Positions 1 to 7,982 of a stretch of 64,000 nt of DNA are shown here, in pieces. Source of the stretch: Mucilaginibacter gossypii (GTDB lineage Bacteria; Bacteroidota; Bacteroidia; Sphingobacteriales; Sphingobacteriaceae). Every line of letters begins with the position of its first letter. The first letter of the stretch is position 1. The position numbers and the translations under genes were made by a program. The DNA is taken from contig NZ_FNCG01000001.1 of assembly GCF_900100945.1 (NCBI RefSeq), positions 434,001-498,000 of the forward strand, given 5' to 3'. Under the pieces are notes generated by a model. It saw nothing but the letters and a program-made list of their open reading frames with translations, did not search any database and was not told the DNA's origin.

Positions 1-797
1 CTAAAGCCCCATTCTTTCCGTAATATGTCGGTAAGCAGCATTTTATTTATAGAGTTTGGTACACCGTTAACGCGGTTGTAGGCGCTCATTACCGATTCAA
101 CGTGGTTTTTGACCAGTTCGTGAAAGGCATACAGGTAGGTTTCGCGAAGGTCTTTTTCATCAACCTTGGCGTCAAATTTATCGCGGGTGGCTTCGGGGCC
201 GCTGTGTACGGCAAAGTGTTTGGCCGTGGCAGATGTTTTCAGGTATTTAGGATCATCGCCCTGCAAACCTTTAACAAAGGCTGAGCCCATACGGCCGGTC
301 AGGAATGGGTCTTCGCCATAAGTTTCCTGTCCACGTCCCCAGCGCGGGTCGCGGAAAATATTGATGTTGGGTGCCCAAAAGGTGAGGCCCATGTATTGCA
401 GGTGCCTGTCTTGTGCAATGGCCAGGTTGTATTTGGCGCGGGCCTCAGTTGATATAGCCGTTGATACCTGCTTTAACAGATCTTCGTTAAATGTAGCCGA
501 CATACCGATAGCCTGCGGAAATATGGTTGCTTCCCCGGCGCGGGCTACGCCATGCAAAGCCTCATTCCACCAGTTATAGGCAGGGATGCCTAAACGGGGC
601 ACTGCCTGGCTGCGGTAGCCTAATAAGGAGATTTTTTCGTCGATGGTTAATTTCGATAAAAGATCTTTTACGCGTGAATCAATCGATTGCGAAGCATCTT
701 TATAAAAAGGAACCTGCGCATTTGCGGTAGAAAACTTTAGTAATGCCGCAAGCATTACCAAACAACATAGGAGTTTGTGTTTTATGGTGGAAGCCAT
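1..797 (-). CDS. GH3 beta-xylosidase/beta-glucosidase-like enzyme, N-terminal part
   Basis: Secreted or periplasmic glycoside hydrolase of family 3; the window edge removes the C-terminal part. I translated 265 codons from the ATG. Residues 1-28 form a signal peptide ending in ANAQ. The (alpha/beta)8 domain follows, with NWWNEALHGVARAG, which is typical of the xylosidase-like branch of GH3, then NINIFRDPRWGRGQETYGED, KHFAVHSGPEATR and SAYNRVNGVPNS. The sequence stops at WGF, just before the expected SDW-type nucleophile aspartate. The start lies 11 nt after the stop of the SusC gene upstream, so the two are almost certainly co-transcribed. Family is clear. The substrate is inferred: beta-xylosides or, given the neighbours, beta-1,2-xylose of plant N-glycans. 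Confidence 0.88.
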   Translation of the reverse strand, partial: MASTIKHKLLCCLVMLAALLKFSTANAQVPFYKDASQSIDSRVKDLLSKLTIDEKISLLGYRSQAVPRLGIPAYNWWNEALHGVARAGEATIFPQAIGMSATFNEDLLKQVSTAISTEARAKYNLAIAQDRHLQYMGLTFWAPNINIFRDPRWGRGQETYGEDPFLTGRMGSAFVKGLQGDDPKYLKTSATAKHFAVHSGPEATRDKFDAKVDEKDLRETYLYAFHELVKNHVESVMSAYNRVNGVPNSINKMLLTDILRKEWGF

Positions 798-808
798 TTT
801 TAGATGAT

Positions 809-3800
809 TTATTTTTTGAGTTTAAAGTTAATATTTATTCCGTAAGTATGGGTTGGCGGCAGGCTTGCTCCTTCAATTCCTGCATATTTTATATCCGGCG
901 AAAATCCAGATTCCGGATCGATATTGGCCGAGCGCTTCATAATTGTCCACAAGTTTCTGCCTACCAGTGAAAAGGTTATGCCTTCAAATAGTGTTTTATT
1001 AAGAAAGCCCTTTGAAAAAGTATAGCCAAAAGTAACCTGCCGTAATTTAATAAACCTGCCGTCAAGCACATTTAATGCAGATACATTTTGGGCCAGCGCC
1101 TGGTAATAGTTCTGCGCAGGTACAGCAATGGTATTCTTTTCACCATTGGCGTTTACTCCATTGCCAACAACGCCGTTTTCCCTGCCTGCAAGGGTAAGCT
1201 GGTTAAAGCCCCTGTAAATACTATTATAATTTGTAGCCGATAATATCTTATTACCAAAACGGTAATCGATCAAAAATGAGAGGCTTAGTTTGCCAAATGC
1301 AAAATTGTTGTTTAATCCACCGTATATATTAGGTACCACGCTACCCATAGGTACACGCGGGCCGGCCATGGGTAAACCATTTTCGTCAAAAATGATCTGT
1401 CCTTTATCATTTTTTAGGTAATCGTTGGCCATAATCTGAGGCCCTGGCAAGCCTTTAACCAGTGCCGTAGCAGCGTTTAGCGGGCGGTAAGTACCGAAGC
1501 TTATGTTAGCCGACTCGGGAGTGCCGTCTGTTTGAAGGATCTTGTTTTGTACATAAGTAAAATTAAACGATGGCGACCAGGTAAAACCGGTTGCTTTAAC
1601 AGGAGTGCCGCTTAGCTCAATTTCAATGCCGTTGTTTTGGGTTGAGCCCGTAGGGATAAACCGCCGTGCAAAACCGGTTGCCAGATCAAGGTCGCCTTTA
1701 ATGATCTCATTTTTTGTTTTACGGTGAAAATAGGCTACATCAATTCCAAGCCTGCCGTTTAAAAATTTAAGCTCGGTACCGGCTTCCATTTCGGTAAGCG
1801 TGTAAGGCTTAAGAAATAAATTGGGCAGGCTGTCGCTGAAACTCCCGATGGCAACACCGTTTATTGAATAATTTGTTGTGTAGTATTGGGTTGTTACATA
1901 TGCATCAGTTGGCTCGCCGCTCGTTTGCGCATACGATAACCTTAATTTTCCGAAGTCAAGGCTGGGGATATGAACGAGATCGGAAAATAAAAGACTTGCC
2001 GATACCGAAGGCGTAAAGATACTCCGGTTATCACTTGGCAACGTGGAGTAGGTATCGTAGCGGCCGGTAGTAGTTATTGTTAAATAGTCTCTTAATGAAA
2101 AATCAACAGCATAATAGCTTGAATGCGTTTCGGTACTATTATAGTTGTAATTGCTGTTTTTGATGTTCAAATTATTATAGCTATAAAAATATGGTATAAT
2201 GAATGGGCCTCCAAAAAGCTTCGTGTACTCGTATGTGTTTTTACGTAGGTTAGTCCCTGCAGATATGTCAAAACTCAGCACTTTAGCAATAATGTCATGT
2301 TTGGCACCTATTAGCAGGTCACTGTTTAGTTCAGATCGTCGCGTGTTTGACTGTTCATCAAGTCCTCCCATTCCGCCGGCGTAATAAGCGGTTCCGGTTG
2401 GGGTAACCGTTTTTCGTTTATCGTAAAGGATGTCGTTACCTAACCTCAACTGTGCATACATCCAATTATTGAAATTGTATTTACCCGATAATGCGGCTAT
2501 TAAGCGGTTACGGTTTACATCATTAATAAACCGATTAACAGTAAAATAAGGGTTTGTAGTAAAGGTGTCGCTATTCCATCTTATTTCACTGCCATCTGGG
2601 GCATAACCCGGCGCAAGGATAGCCTGATCTTCGTTGGCTGCCAGGTATTGAATGTTATTTACATTAAAAGGCCCATCGCTCAGGTTGGGTTTCAAATTAG
2701 AAGTTTCGTTGATAAAATTAGCTACAACATTAATATTCAGTTTTTGGGTAACATTTTGACTTGCCGATAAGTTGAACGTTTTGCGATTGAGATCACTGTT
2801 ACGCACTATTGAGCCGTTGCTAAGGTTTGATAACGACAACCGGAAATTACCATTGTCGTTACCGCCGCTAAATGCAGCAGTGTTGGTAAAAGTATAACCT
2901 TGCCGGTAAAACTTACTGATATTATTTTTTACGGCGGAGTAGGGGTAATATTCGCCATCAAACTGAATTGTGGGTTTACCATCCAGTTTTTCACCCCAGC
3001 CATAGTTGCCTGAGGATATTGCATTGGTTACGGTAGTCGGCCTTATCCCATACAAACCCTGGCCGTATTGTGTTTGATAATCAAAGGTATTAATTGCCTT
3101 ATCAGTTTGGTAATTGGTATTAAACTCAACACCAAATGGAGTGTTTTTTTTTCCTGTTTTGGTAGTTATTAAAATTACGCCATTGGCCGCTCTCGCTCCG
3201 TAAAGTGCCGATGCCGCCTGGCCCTTTAAAACGGTCATATTTTCAACATCGTCGGGATTTATATTGCTGATGCCGTCGCCAAAGTCGGCCCCGCCCCATT
3301 CATTGGCTGATCCCCTTTGGGTATTATCCATGGGTACCCCATTAATGATAAAGAGTGGCGCGCTTGCACCAAAACTTGTAACGCCTCTTAGTAAAATACG
3401 CGCAGAAGATCCTGGTCCGCCGTTTATGCCATTGATACTTAAACCTGCTACGCGCCCCTCCAACGAGTATGCTACATTTGATTCCTTGGCTTTATCAAGC
3501 ACCTCACCACTAATAGTAGTTACTGAATAACCCACCTTTTTTTGTTCCTTGTTAATGCCAAGTGCCGTTACAACCACTTCGTTTAGCACGTTACTTACCG
3601 TAAGCGAAATAGTTACCGGTACAGCGCCAATAAGTTTTACCTCTTTTGTAACGTAGCCTACGAAACTCACTATCAATGTTGACCCGGAGGGTACTTCAAG
3701 CAAAAACGCCCCCTTCGCGTCGGTGAGTGAGCCCATGGTTGAACCTCTTACCCTAACTGTAGCGCCTGCAAGCGGCGCGCCATTCTCATCAACAACAACG

Positions 3801-4129
3801 CCCGTTACTTTAACTACATTAACTATTTCATCAATCGGGGCAATTACTATCAGGTGATTGGCAAGCTCGGTATAAGCGAAGCCCGAATTGGCCAAAATTT
3901 TATCTAAAATACTTTTAACATCTTCATTATCAGAATCTATGTCAACTTTGTTTAAAGCAGGGATTTTTCTTTCACTATAAACAAAATGATAAATGCTTTG
4001 ATGTTCGATGGCTGAGATCACCTTTTTAAAATCGGCCGATTTTAAATTGATAGTGACGCGGGTTTGTGAATATACAGTTAATATAGCCAGTAAATTGAAG
4101 AATAATATTAACGTAAACCGTATTTTCAT
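809..4129 (-). CDS. SusC/RagA-type TonB-dependent outer-membrane receptor with STN domain
   Basis: Outer-membrane importer for oligosaccharides energised by TonB. The 1106 residues show a signal peptide (about 1-21, ending VYSQ), an STN secretin/TonB short N-terminal domain (about 25-100), a carboxypeptidase-regulatory-like beta-sandwich (about 105-190, VTGVVVDENGAPLAGATVRV), a TonB box-like stretch (NEVVVTALGI), a plug (LLRGVTSFGASAPLFIINGV; GQAASALYGARAANGVILIT) and a 22-strand-type barrel ending in an aromatic-rich strand. An STN domain normally signals to a FecR anti-sigma, and fecR lies immediately upstream. There is no susD between this gene and the GH3 gene, which is unusual, because SusC normally needs SusD as its lid. 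SusD could still lie beyond the window edge. Confidence 0.95.
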   Translation of the reverse strand: MKIRFTLILFFNLLAILTVYSQTRVTINLKSADFKKVISAIEHQSIYHFVYSERKIPALNKVDIDSDNEDVKSILDKILANSGFAYTELANHLIVIAPIDEIVNVVKVTGVVVDENGAPLAGATVRVRGSTMGSLTDAKGAFLLEVPSGSTLIVSFVGYVTKEVKLIGAVPVTISLTVSNVLNEVVVTALGINKEQKKVGYSVTTISGEVLDKAKESNVAYSLEGRVAGLSINGINGGPGSSARILLRGVTSFGASAPLFIINGVPMDNTQRGSANEWGGADFGDGISNINPDDVENMTVLKGQAASALYGARAANGVILITTKTGKKNTPFGVEFNTNYQTDKAINTFDYQTQYGQGLYGIRPTTVTNAISSGNYGWGEKLDGKPTIQFDGEYYPYSAVKNNISKFYRQGYTFTNTAAFSGGNDNGNFRLSLSNLSNGSIVRNSDLNRKTFNLSASQNVTQKLNINVVANFINETSNLKPNLSDGPFNVNNIQYLAANEDQAILAPGYAPDGSEIRWNSDTFTTNPYFTVNRFINDVNRNRLIAALSGKYNFNNWMYAQLRLGNDILYDKRKTVTPTGTAYYAGGMGGLDEQSNTRRSELNSDLLIGAKHDIIAKVLSFDISAGTNLRKNTYEYTKLFGGPFIIPYFYSYNNLNIKNSNYNYNSTETHSSYYAVDFSLRDYLTITTTGRYDTYSTLPSDNRSIFTPSVSASLLFSDLVHIPSLDFGKLRLSYAQTSGEPTDAYVTTQYYTTNYSINGVAIGSFSDSLPNLFLKPYTLTEMEAGTELKFLNGRLGIDVAYFHRKTKNEIIKGDLDLATGFARRFIPTGSTQNNGIEIELSGTPVKATGFTWSPSFNFTYVQNKILQTDGTPESANISFGTYRPLNAATALVKGLPGPQIMANDYLKNDKGQIIFDENGLPMAGPRVPMGSVVPNIYGGLNNNFAFGKLSLSFLIDYRFGNKILSATNYNSIYRGFNQLTLAGRENGVVGNGVNANGEKNTIAVPAQNYYQALAQNVSALNVLDGRFIKLRQVTFGYTFSKGFLNKTLFEGITFSLVGRNLWTIMKRSANIDPESGFSPDIKYAGIEGASLPPTHTYGININFKLKK

Positions 4130-4279
4130 TTATACTGATAACCTAAACCTGTCGCCGACATCCATTGGGGATGCCTAAATTTACATAAATTTTATAATTA
4201 GCACAGGTAATAGTGTAAAATGACCGAATTGGTAGGTAACAATTACGAATATTGTAAAGCCACAGCCAATTGGTGGGAA

Positions 4280-4313
4280 CAAATGTACTGATAACTAACT
4301 GTAGAATTATCAG
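4280..4313 (-). promoter_or_regulatory. Hairpin after fecR and possible -7 element before susC
   Basis: Read on the minus strand, arms CTGATAA/TTATCAG (4288-4294 and 4307-4313) sit directly after the fecR stop, followed by TACATTTG (4280-4287), a match to the Bacteroidota -7 consensus TAnnTTTG. No TTTG box is seen at the usual 19 nt spacing, so an independent susC promoter is only a possibility; the ECF sigma factor may use another sequence. Confidence 0.3.
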
Positions 4314-5411
4314 TTAATAGATATAAATGGCGGCATTTTTAATTTTATAATGAAAATCTTCGGTAATGCGTAATGCGTCAAGAGCCTGAGTAATGGATTC
4401 TTTTTCATAAGTGCCGCTGAAACGGTACTTTTTCATTTCATCATTTTTAAATTTGATCTCAACACCATACCAGCGTTCCATGCGCATGGCGAGGTCGGCA
4501 AAGCTTTCATCCCTGAAAATGAGTTTATTCTGTGTCCAGGAGGTTTCTAAAATGGCACTGTCGTCCTGATGAAGACGGGTAAAACTGGTTAAGACATATT
4601 GCGTACCGGCACTGCTGTCGGTAGGTGGTGAAAGCTTAGCCTGGTTTTTACGTACAGTAGTAAACGAGCCCTTTTTAACAATCAGTTTTTCACTTGGTTT
4701 TAAAATGATCCTGTCCGATGGCCGGTCGTCAAGGGTAACTTCAATGGCGCCCCTGATCAGGGTTGTTTCACTTGACGGATCATCGGGGTATGATTTAACG
4801 TTAAAAGCGGTACCCAGCACCTTAATATTCATTTTTTCGGTATGGATAATGAACGGATGTTCATGATCTTTATGTACATCAAAAAAGGCTTCGCCGCTTA
4901 AATAAACTTCGCGGGTTTTGCCTGTGAAGTTTGTTGGATATCTTAACGAACTTAGCGAATTAAGGGTGATACGCGTACCGTCGGTTAATACAATGGTTGA
5001 TTTATCGCGGGCAGAAGTGTTTTTATTTTGCCAGGCGCCGGATGTTGCGCTTGCAATTCCGTGGCCCAAAGTAACTGTTTTTGAATAAAAAAGGTACGCG
5101 CAACCTGCTATTAGAACAACAGCGGCCGCAGCACGCCAAAGATAATGCATCGTGCCCTTTTTAACGGGGTTAATGGCCGTTGCAGGTTCAATAACTTCCT
5201 GTGCTTTAATTTTTGACTTTATTTTTTGAAAGGCGAGGGCATTGTCAGCATATTGGGCATCGCTATGTTTCCAGTAAGCAGAAAGGGCTTCGTATTGTTC
5301 ACGAAGGGAAGCATCATTAGCTAAGCAACGCTGAAATTCATTATTTTCATCAGAGCTGATTTCATTCGACAGTTTTTTGCCCACCAGCTCTATAAATTTA
5401 TCATTGCCCAT
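4314..5411 (-). CDS. FecR-family anti-sigma factor
   Basis: Inner-membrane anti-sigma factor that passes a signal from the SusC STN domain to the ECF sigma factor. The 365 residues contain a short cytoplasmic sigma-binding region (1-90), one membrane segment (AAAVVLIAGCAYLFY, about 94-108), a periplasmic FecR domain with the typical stretches YPTNFTGKTREVYLSGEAFF and HPFIIHTEKMNIKVLGTAF, and a C-terminal DUF4974-type domain (NKLIFRDESFADLAMRMERW) that resembles STN. It lies 94 nt after the sigma gene and 184 nt before susC, giving the standard sigma-fecR-susC order of a trans-envelope regulatory module. Confidence 0.94.
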   Translation of the reverse strand: MGNDKFIELVGKKLSNEISSDENNEFQRCLANDASLREQYEALSAYWKHSDAQYADNALAFQKIKSKIKAQEVIEPATAINPVKKGTMHYLWRAAAAVVLIAGCAYLFYSKTVTLGHGIASATSGAWQNKNTSARDKSTIVLTDGTRITLNSLSSLRYPTNFTGKTREVYLSGEAFFDVHKDHEHPFIIHTEKMNIKVLGTAFNVKSYPDDPSSETTLIRGAIEVTLDDRPSDRIILKPSEKLIVKKGSFTTVRKNQAKLSPPTDSSAGTQYVLTSFTRLHQDDSAILETSWTQNKLIFRDESFADLAMRMERWYGVEIKFKNDEMKKYRFSGTYEKESITQALDALRITEDFHYKIKNAAIYIY

Positions 5412-5505
5412 CGTATAATTGCATCCTTATTTATGATAGGACAACTTATTTAGGTTAATTACTTACAAGGTTAAAAAAAATAATTGAAAATTACAATTGT
5501 GCTTC

Positions 5506-6105
5506 CTAAAATGTTGATTGTATTGGTTTTAATACAGCTTCGTGGTGCTTGTTGTATTGTGTCAAAACAACACTAAGCTTCTTGATCGCTCTGAAAAGTT
5601 GCGTTTGTACCGTGCGGGGCGAAATATTAAGAATTTCGGCCACTTCCTTATACTTCATACCGTCCTCTTTTATCAGTCTGAAAACGATGCGGCATTGTTG
5701 CGGTAAACCGGCTATGGCCTGGTCCATCCTAAAAATAAGCTCTTTGTTTTCAATTTCCTTTTGAGGGTTATAAGTGTTTACAAATTCTACCGAATTGGTT
5801 TCTTCAATTTGTACAACGTGAATAGTTGAGTATTTTTTGATGTGGTTTAGCGATTGGTTTTTTACCGCTACAAATAAATAGGTTTCAGGGTTTTGAATTT
5901 CGGTAAGGTTTTTACGGTTAAGCCAGCATTTTACAAATACATCAGAAACTATTTCTTCGGCAATCTCCCGTTGATGTACATATAGTACACAAAATTTAAT
6001 GAGCGAGTTGTTAAGGACATGGAAAAACAACTCAAAAGCGTTCTCGTCATCATTGTTGCAAATGAGTTTCCATAATTTTAGCGTATCAACTTTTCTGTCT
6101 CTCAA
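5506..6105 (-). CDS. ECF sigma-70 family RNA polymerase sigma factor
   Basis: Extracytoplasmic-function sigma factor expected to drive the neighbouring susC operon. The 199 residues show region 2 (NSLIKFCVLYVHQREIAEEI, SDVFVKCW) and region 4 with a helix-turn-helix (LPQQCRIVFRLI, MKYKEVAEILNISPRTVQTQ). The start is a TTG: the reading frame runs into a TAA five codons upstream and no in-frame ATG exists before region 4, so a rare start codon is required. The gene is divergent from the GH29 gene across a 180 bp AT-rich gap that should hold promoters for both directions. Confidence 0.92.
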   Translation of the reverse strand: MRDRKVDTLKLWKLICNNDDENAFELFFHVLNNSLIKFCVLYVHQREIAEEIVSDVFVKCWLNRKNLTEIQNPETYLFVAVKNQSLNHIKKYSTIHVVQIEETNSVEFVNTYNPQKEIENKELIFRMDQAIAGLPQQCRIVFRLIKEDGMKYKEVAEILNISPRTVQTQLFRAIKKLSVVLTQYNKHHEAVLKPIQSTF

Positions 6106-6286
6106 ACCGAAGGATTTTTAATTAATCAACTAAATTTAAACTTAATAATGGTGTAACAATAATAACATATTAAAATCGAAAAATGAAATTAATTGATGTA
6201 AGTTGCAATGTTTTTTAAAAAATTTTAAAAAGTGTGTAAGCAATACACCATATAAAATTGTCAGTAATTAATAAAATAATAGCTTG

Positions 6287-7726
6287 ATGAAACGATTATT
6301 TACAGTATTTCTTTTGGTTTTCGGCTGCTTTGAGGTGTTTGGACAGCAGCACAATATGTCAAAGCAATATGTCCCTGCAGGCGACCCTGCAGTTGAGCAA
6401 AAAATTGCAAATTGGCAAGATCTTAAGTTTGGTTTGTTTATGCACTGGGGTACCTACAGCCAGTGGGGGGTAGTTGAAAGCTGGAGTATTTGCCCCGAAG
6501 ATGAAGGCTGGACACAACGTCGCGGCCCGTATGGCGCAACTTATAATGGTTATAAAGCAGCTTACGAAAATTTGCAAACCACTTTTAACCCAACCAAATT
6601 CAATCCCGAAAAATGGGCGAAGGCTGCTAAAGATGCCGGTATGAAATACGTAATTTTTACCACCAAACACCACGATGGCTTTTGCATGTTTGATACCAAA
6701 GAAACCGATTATAAGATTACAAGCAGCAAAACACCTTTTTCAAGCAACCCGAGGAGCAATGTAACTAAAGAGATCTTCAACGCTTTCCGCAAGGACAACT
6801 TTATGGTGGGTGCTTATTTTTCAAAACCCGACTGGCACACCGAAAATTACTGGTGGCCATACTTCCCGCCAAAAGATCGTAACGTAAATTACGATCCGAA
6901 AAAATACCCTGATCGCTGGCAGAAATTTAAAGACTTTACCTACAACCAGATCAGCGAACTGATGAGCGATTATGGCAAGGTTGATATTTTATGGCTTGAT
7001 GGAGGATGGGTGCGCCCTAAAAGCAGTGTTGATACTACTATAGACTGGCAACGCGGAATTAAATTTGACCAGGATATCGATATGCCGAAGATAGCCGCAA
7101 TGGGCAGGCAAAAGCAACCAGGATTAATAGTGGTCGACCGTACCGTAGCCGGCAAATATGAAAACTACACTACTCCCGAGCAGGAAGTACCCGAAGTGCC
7201 ACTTGACCATCCATGGGAGAGCTGCATAACCATAGGTAATTCATGGAGCTATGTTCCGGGCGATCATTATAAATCGGTACAGCAAATAGTGCAGCTATTG
7301 GTAAAAATCGTATCGCGCGGTGGCAACCTGCTCATGAACATTGGCCCCGGCCCGGATGGTGACTGGGACCCGGTTGCTTACGAACGCCTGCAAGGTATCA
7401 GCCGATGGATGAAAATCAACGGTGAAGGTATTTATGCCAGCCAGTCGGTTGCACCATATTCAACAGGTAATATATACTATACTAAAGCTAAGAACAGCAA
7501 TACCATTTATGCCTTTGCCTTGAGCGATCAGGAAAAAGTGGTTTTGCCTGCTACTGTATCTGTAAAATTGAAAGACATTAAAAAGGTAAAGAAAGTTACC
7601 CTGCTTGGCAGCGCTCAAAGCCTTAAATGGAAACAGGTGGCCGATGGTATCGATATCAATATCCCGGCAAAATTACAAAAAGCCAGCGGGCTTAATGAAG
7701 CGGCCGGTTTTAAAATAGTTTATTAA
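6287..7726 (+). CDS. GH29 alpha-L-fucosidase, secreted
   Basis: Retaining exo-alpha-L-fucosidase. The ATG at 6287 is preferred over a TTG one codon earlier. Of 479 residues, 1-20 form a signal peptide ending in VFGQ. The GH29 barrel shows FGLFMHWGTYSQWG, FTTKHHDGF (H128/H129, substrate binding) and VDILWLDGGW, where D238 is the expected nucleophile. A C-terminal beta-sandwich of about 90 residues follows. It opens the plus-strand hydrolase row and is divergent from the sigma factor gene. The linkage specificity cannot be read from the sequence; next to GH20, GH2 and GH92, core or antenna fucose of N-glycans is a reasonable guess. Confidence 0.93.
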   Translation: MKRLFTVFLLVFGCFEVFGQQHNMSKQYVPAGDPAVEQKIANWQDLKFGLFMHWGTYSQWGVVESWSICPEDEGWTQRRGPYGATYNGYKAAYENLQTTFNPTKFNPEKWAKAAKDAGMKYVIFTTKHHDGFCMFDTKETDYKITSSKTPFSSNPRSNVTKEIFNAFRKDNFMVGAYFSKPDWHTENYWWPYFPPKDRNVNYDPKKYPDRWQKFKDFTYNQISELMSDYGKVDILWLDGGWVRPKSSVDTTIDWQRGIKFDQDIDMPKIAAMGRQKQPGLIVVDRTVAGKYENYTTPEQEVPEVPLDHPWESCITIGNSWSYVPGDHYKSVQQIVQLLVKIVSRGGNLLMNIGPGPDGDWDPVAYERLQGISRWMKINGEGIYASQSVAPYSTGNIYYTKAKNSNTIYAFALSDQEKVVLPATVSVKLKDIKKVKKVTLLGSAQSLKWKQVADGIDINIPAKLQKASGLNEAAGFKIVY

Positions 7727-7753
7727 TATTTCATAACAACCAAATAACCACAA

Positions 7754-7887
7754 TGTCATTTCGACGATCAGGGTAGGGCTAAAAAAGGTGAGGAGAAATC
7801 TTGTACAAGAGACGGGCAAATTTCCAGGGTGTACAAGATTTCTCCTGATTACTACCAAAAATGCCCTGTATACTCGTCTAAATGACA
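7754..7887 (+). repeat. Palindromic intergenic repeat, family R1, copy 1
   Basis: A 134 bp element with near-perfect ends: TGTCATTTCGACGA at the left and TCGTCTAAATGACA at the right (one mismatch as an inverted repeat). Inside, a perfect 16 bp inverted pair GGAGAAATCTTGTACA / TGTACAAGATTTCTCC (7792-7807 and 7830-7845) frames a short loop. It lies in the 256 bp gap between the first GH29 and the GH2 gene. A second copy starts at 17470. No open frame inside; it resembles a non-autonomous or REP-like element. Confidence 0.85.
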
Positions 7888-7982
7888 ATTATACCGACAA
7901 AATCCCATATTATATAGCCAAGTTTTTACAGCTAAAATGATTTGGCAGTTCTTAATTTTGATCATCCATCCAACCCAAATAA

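Noticed and set aside
7754-7887. Insertion sequence
   Set aside because: Inverted ends are present but there is no transposase frame and the element is only 134 bp.
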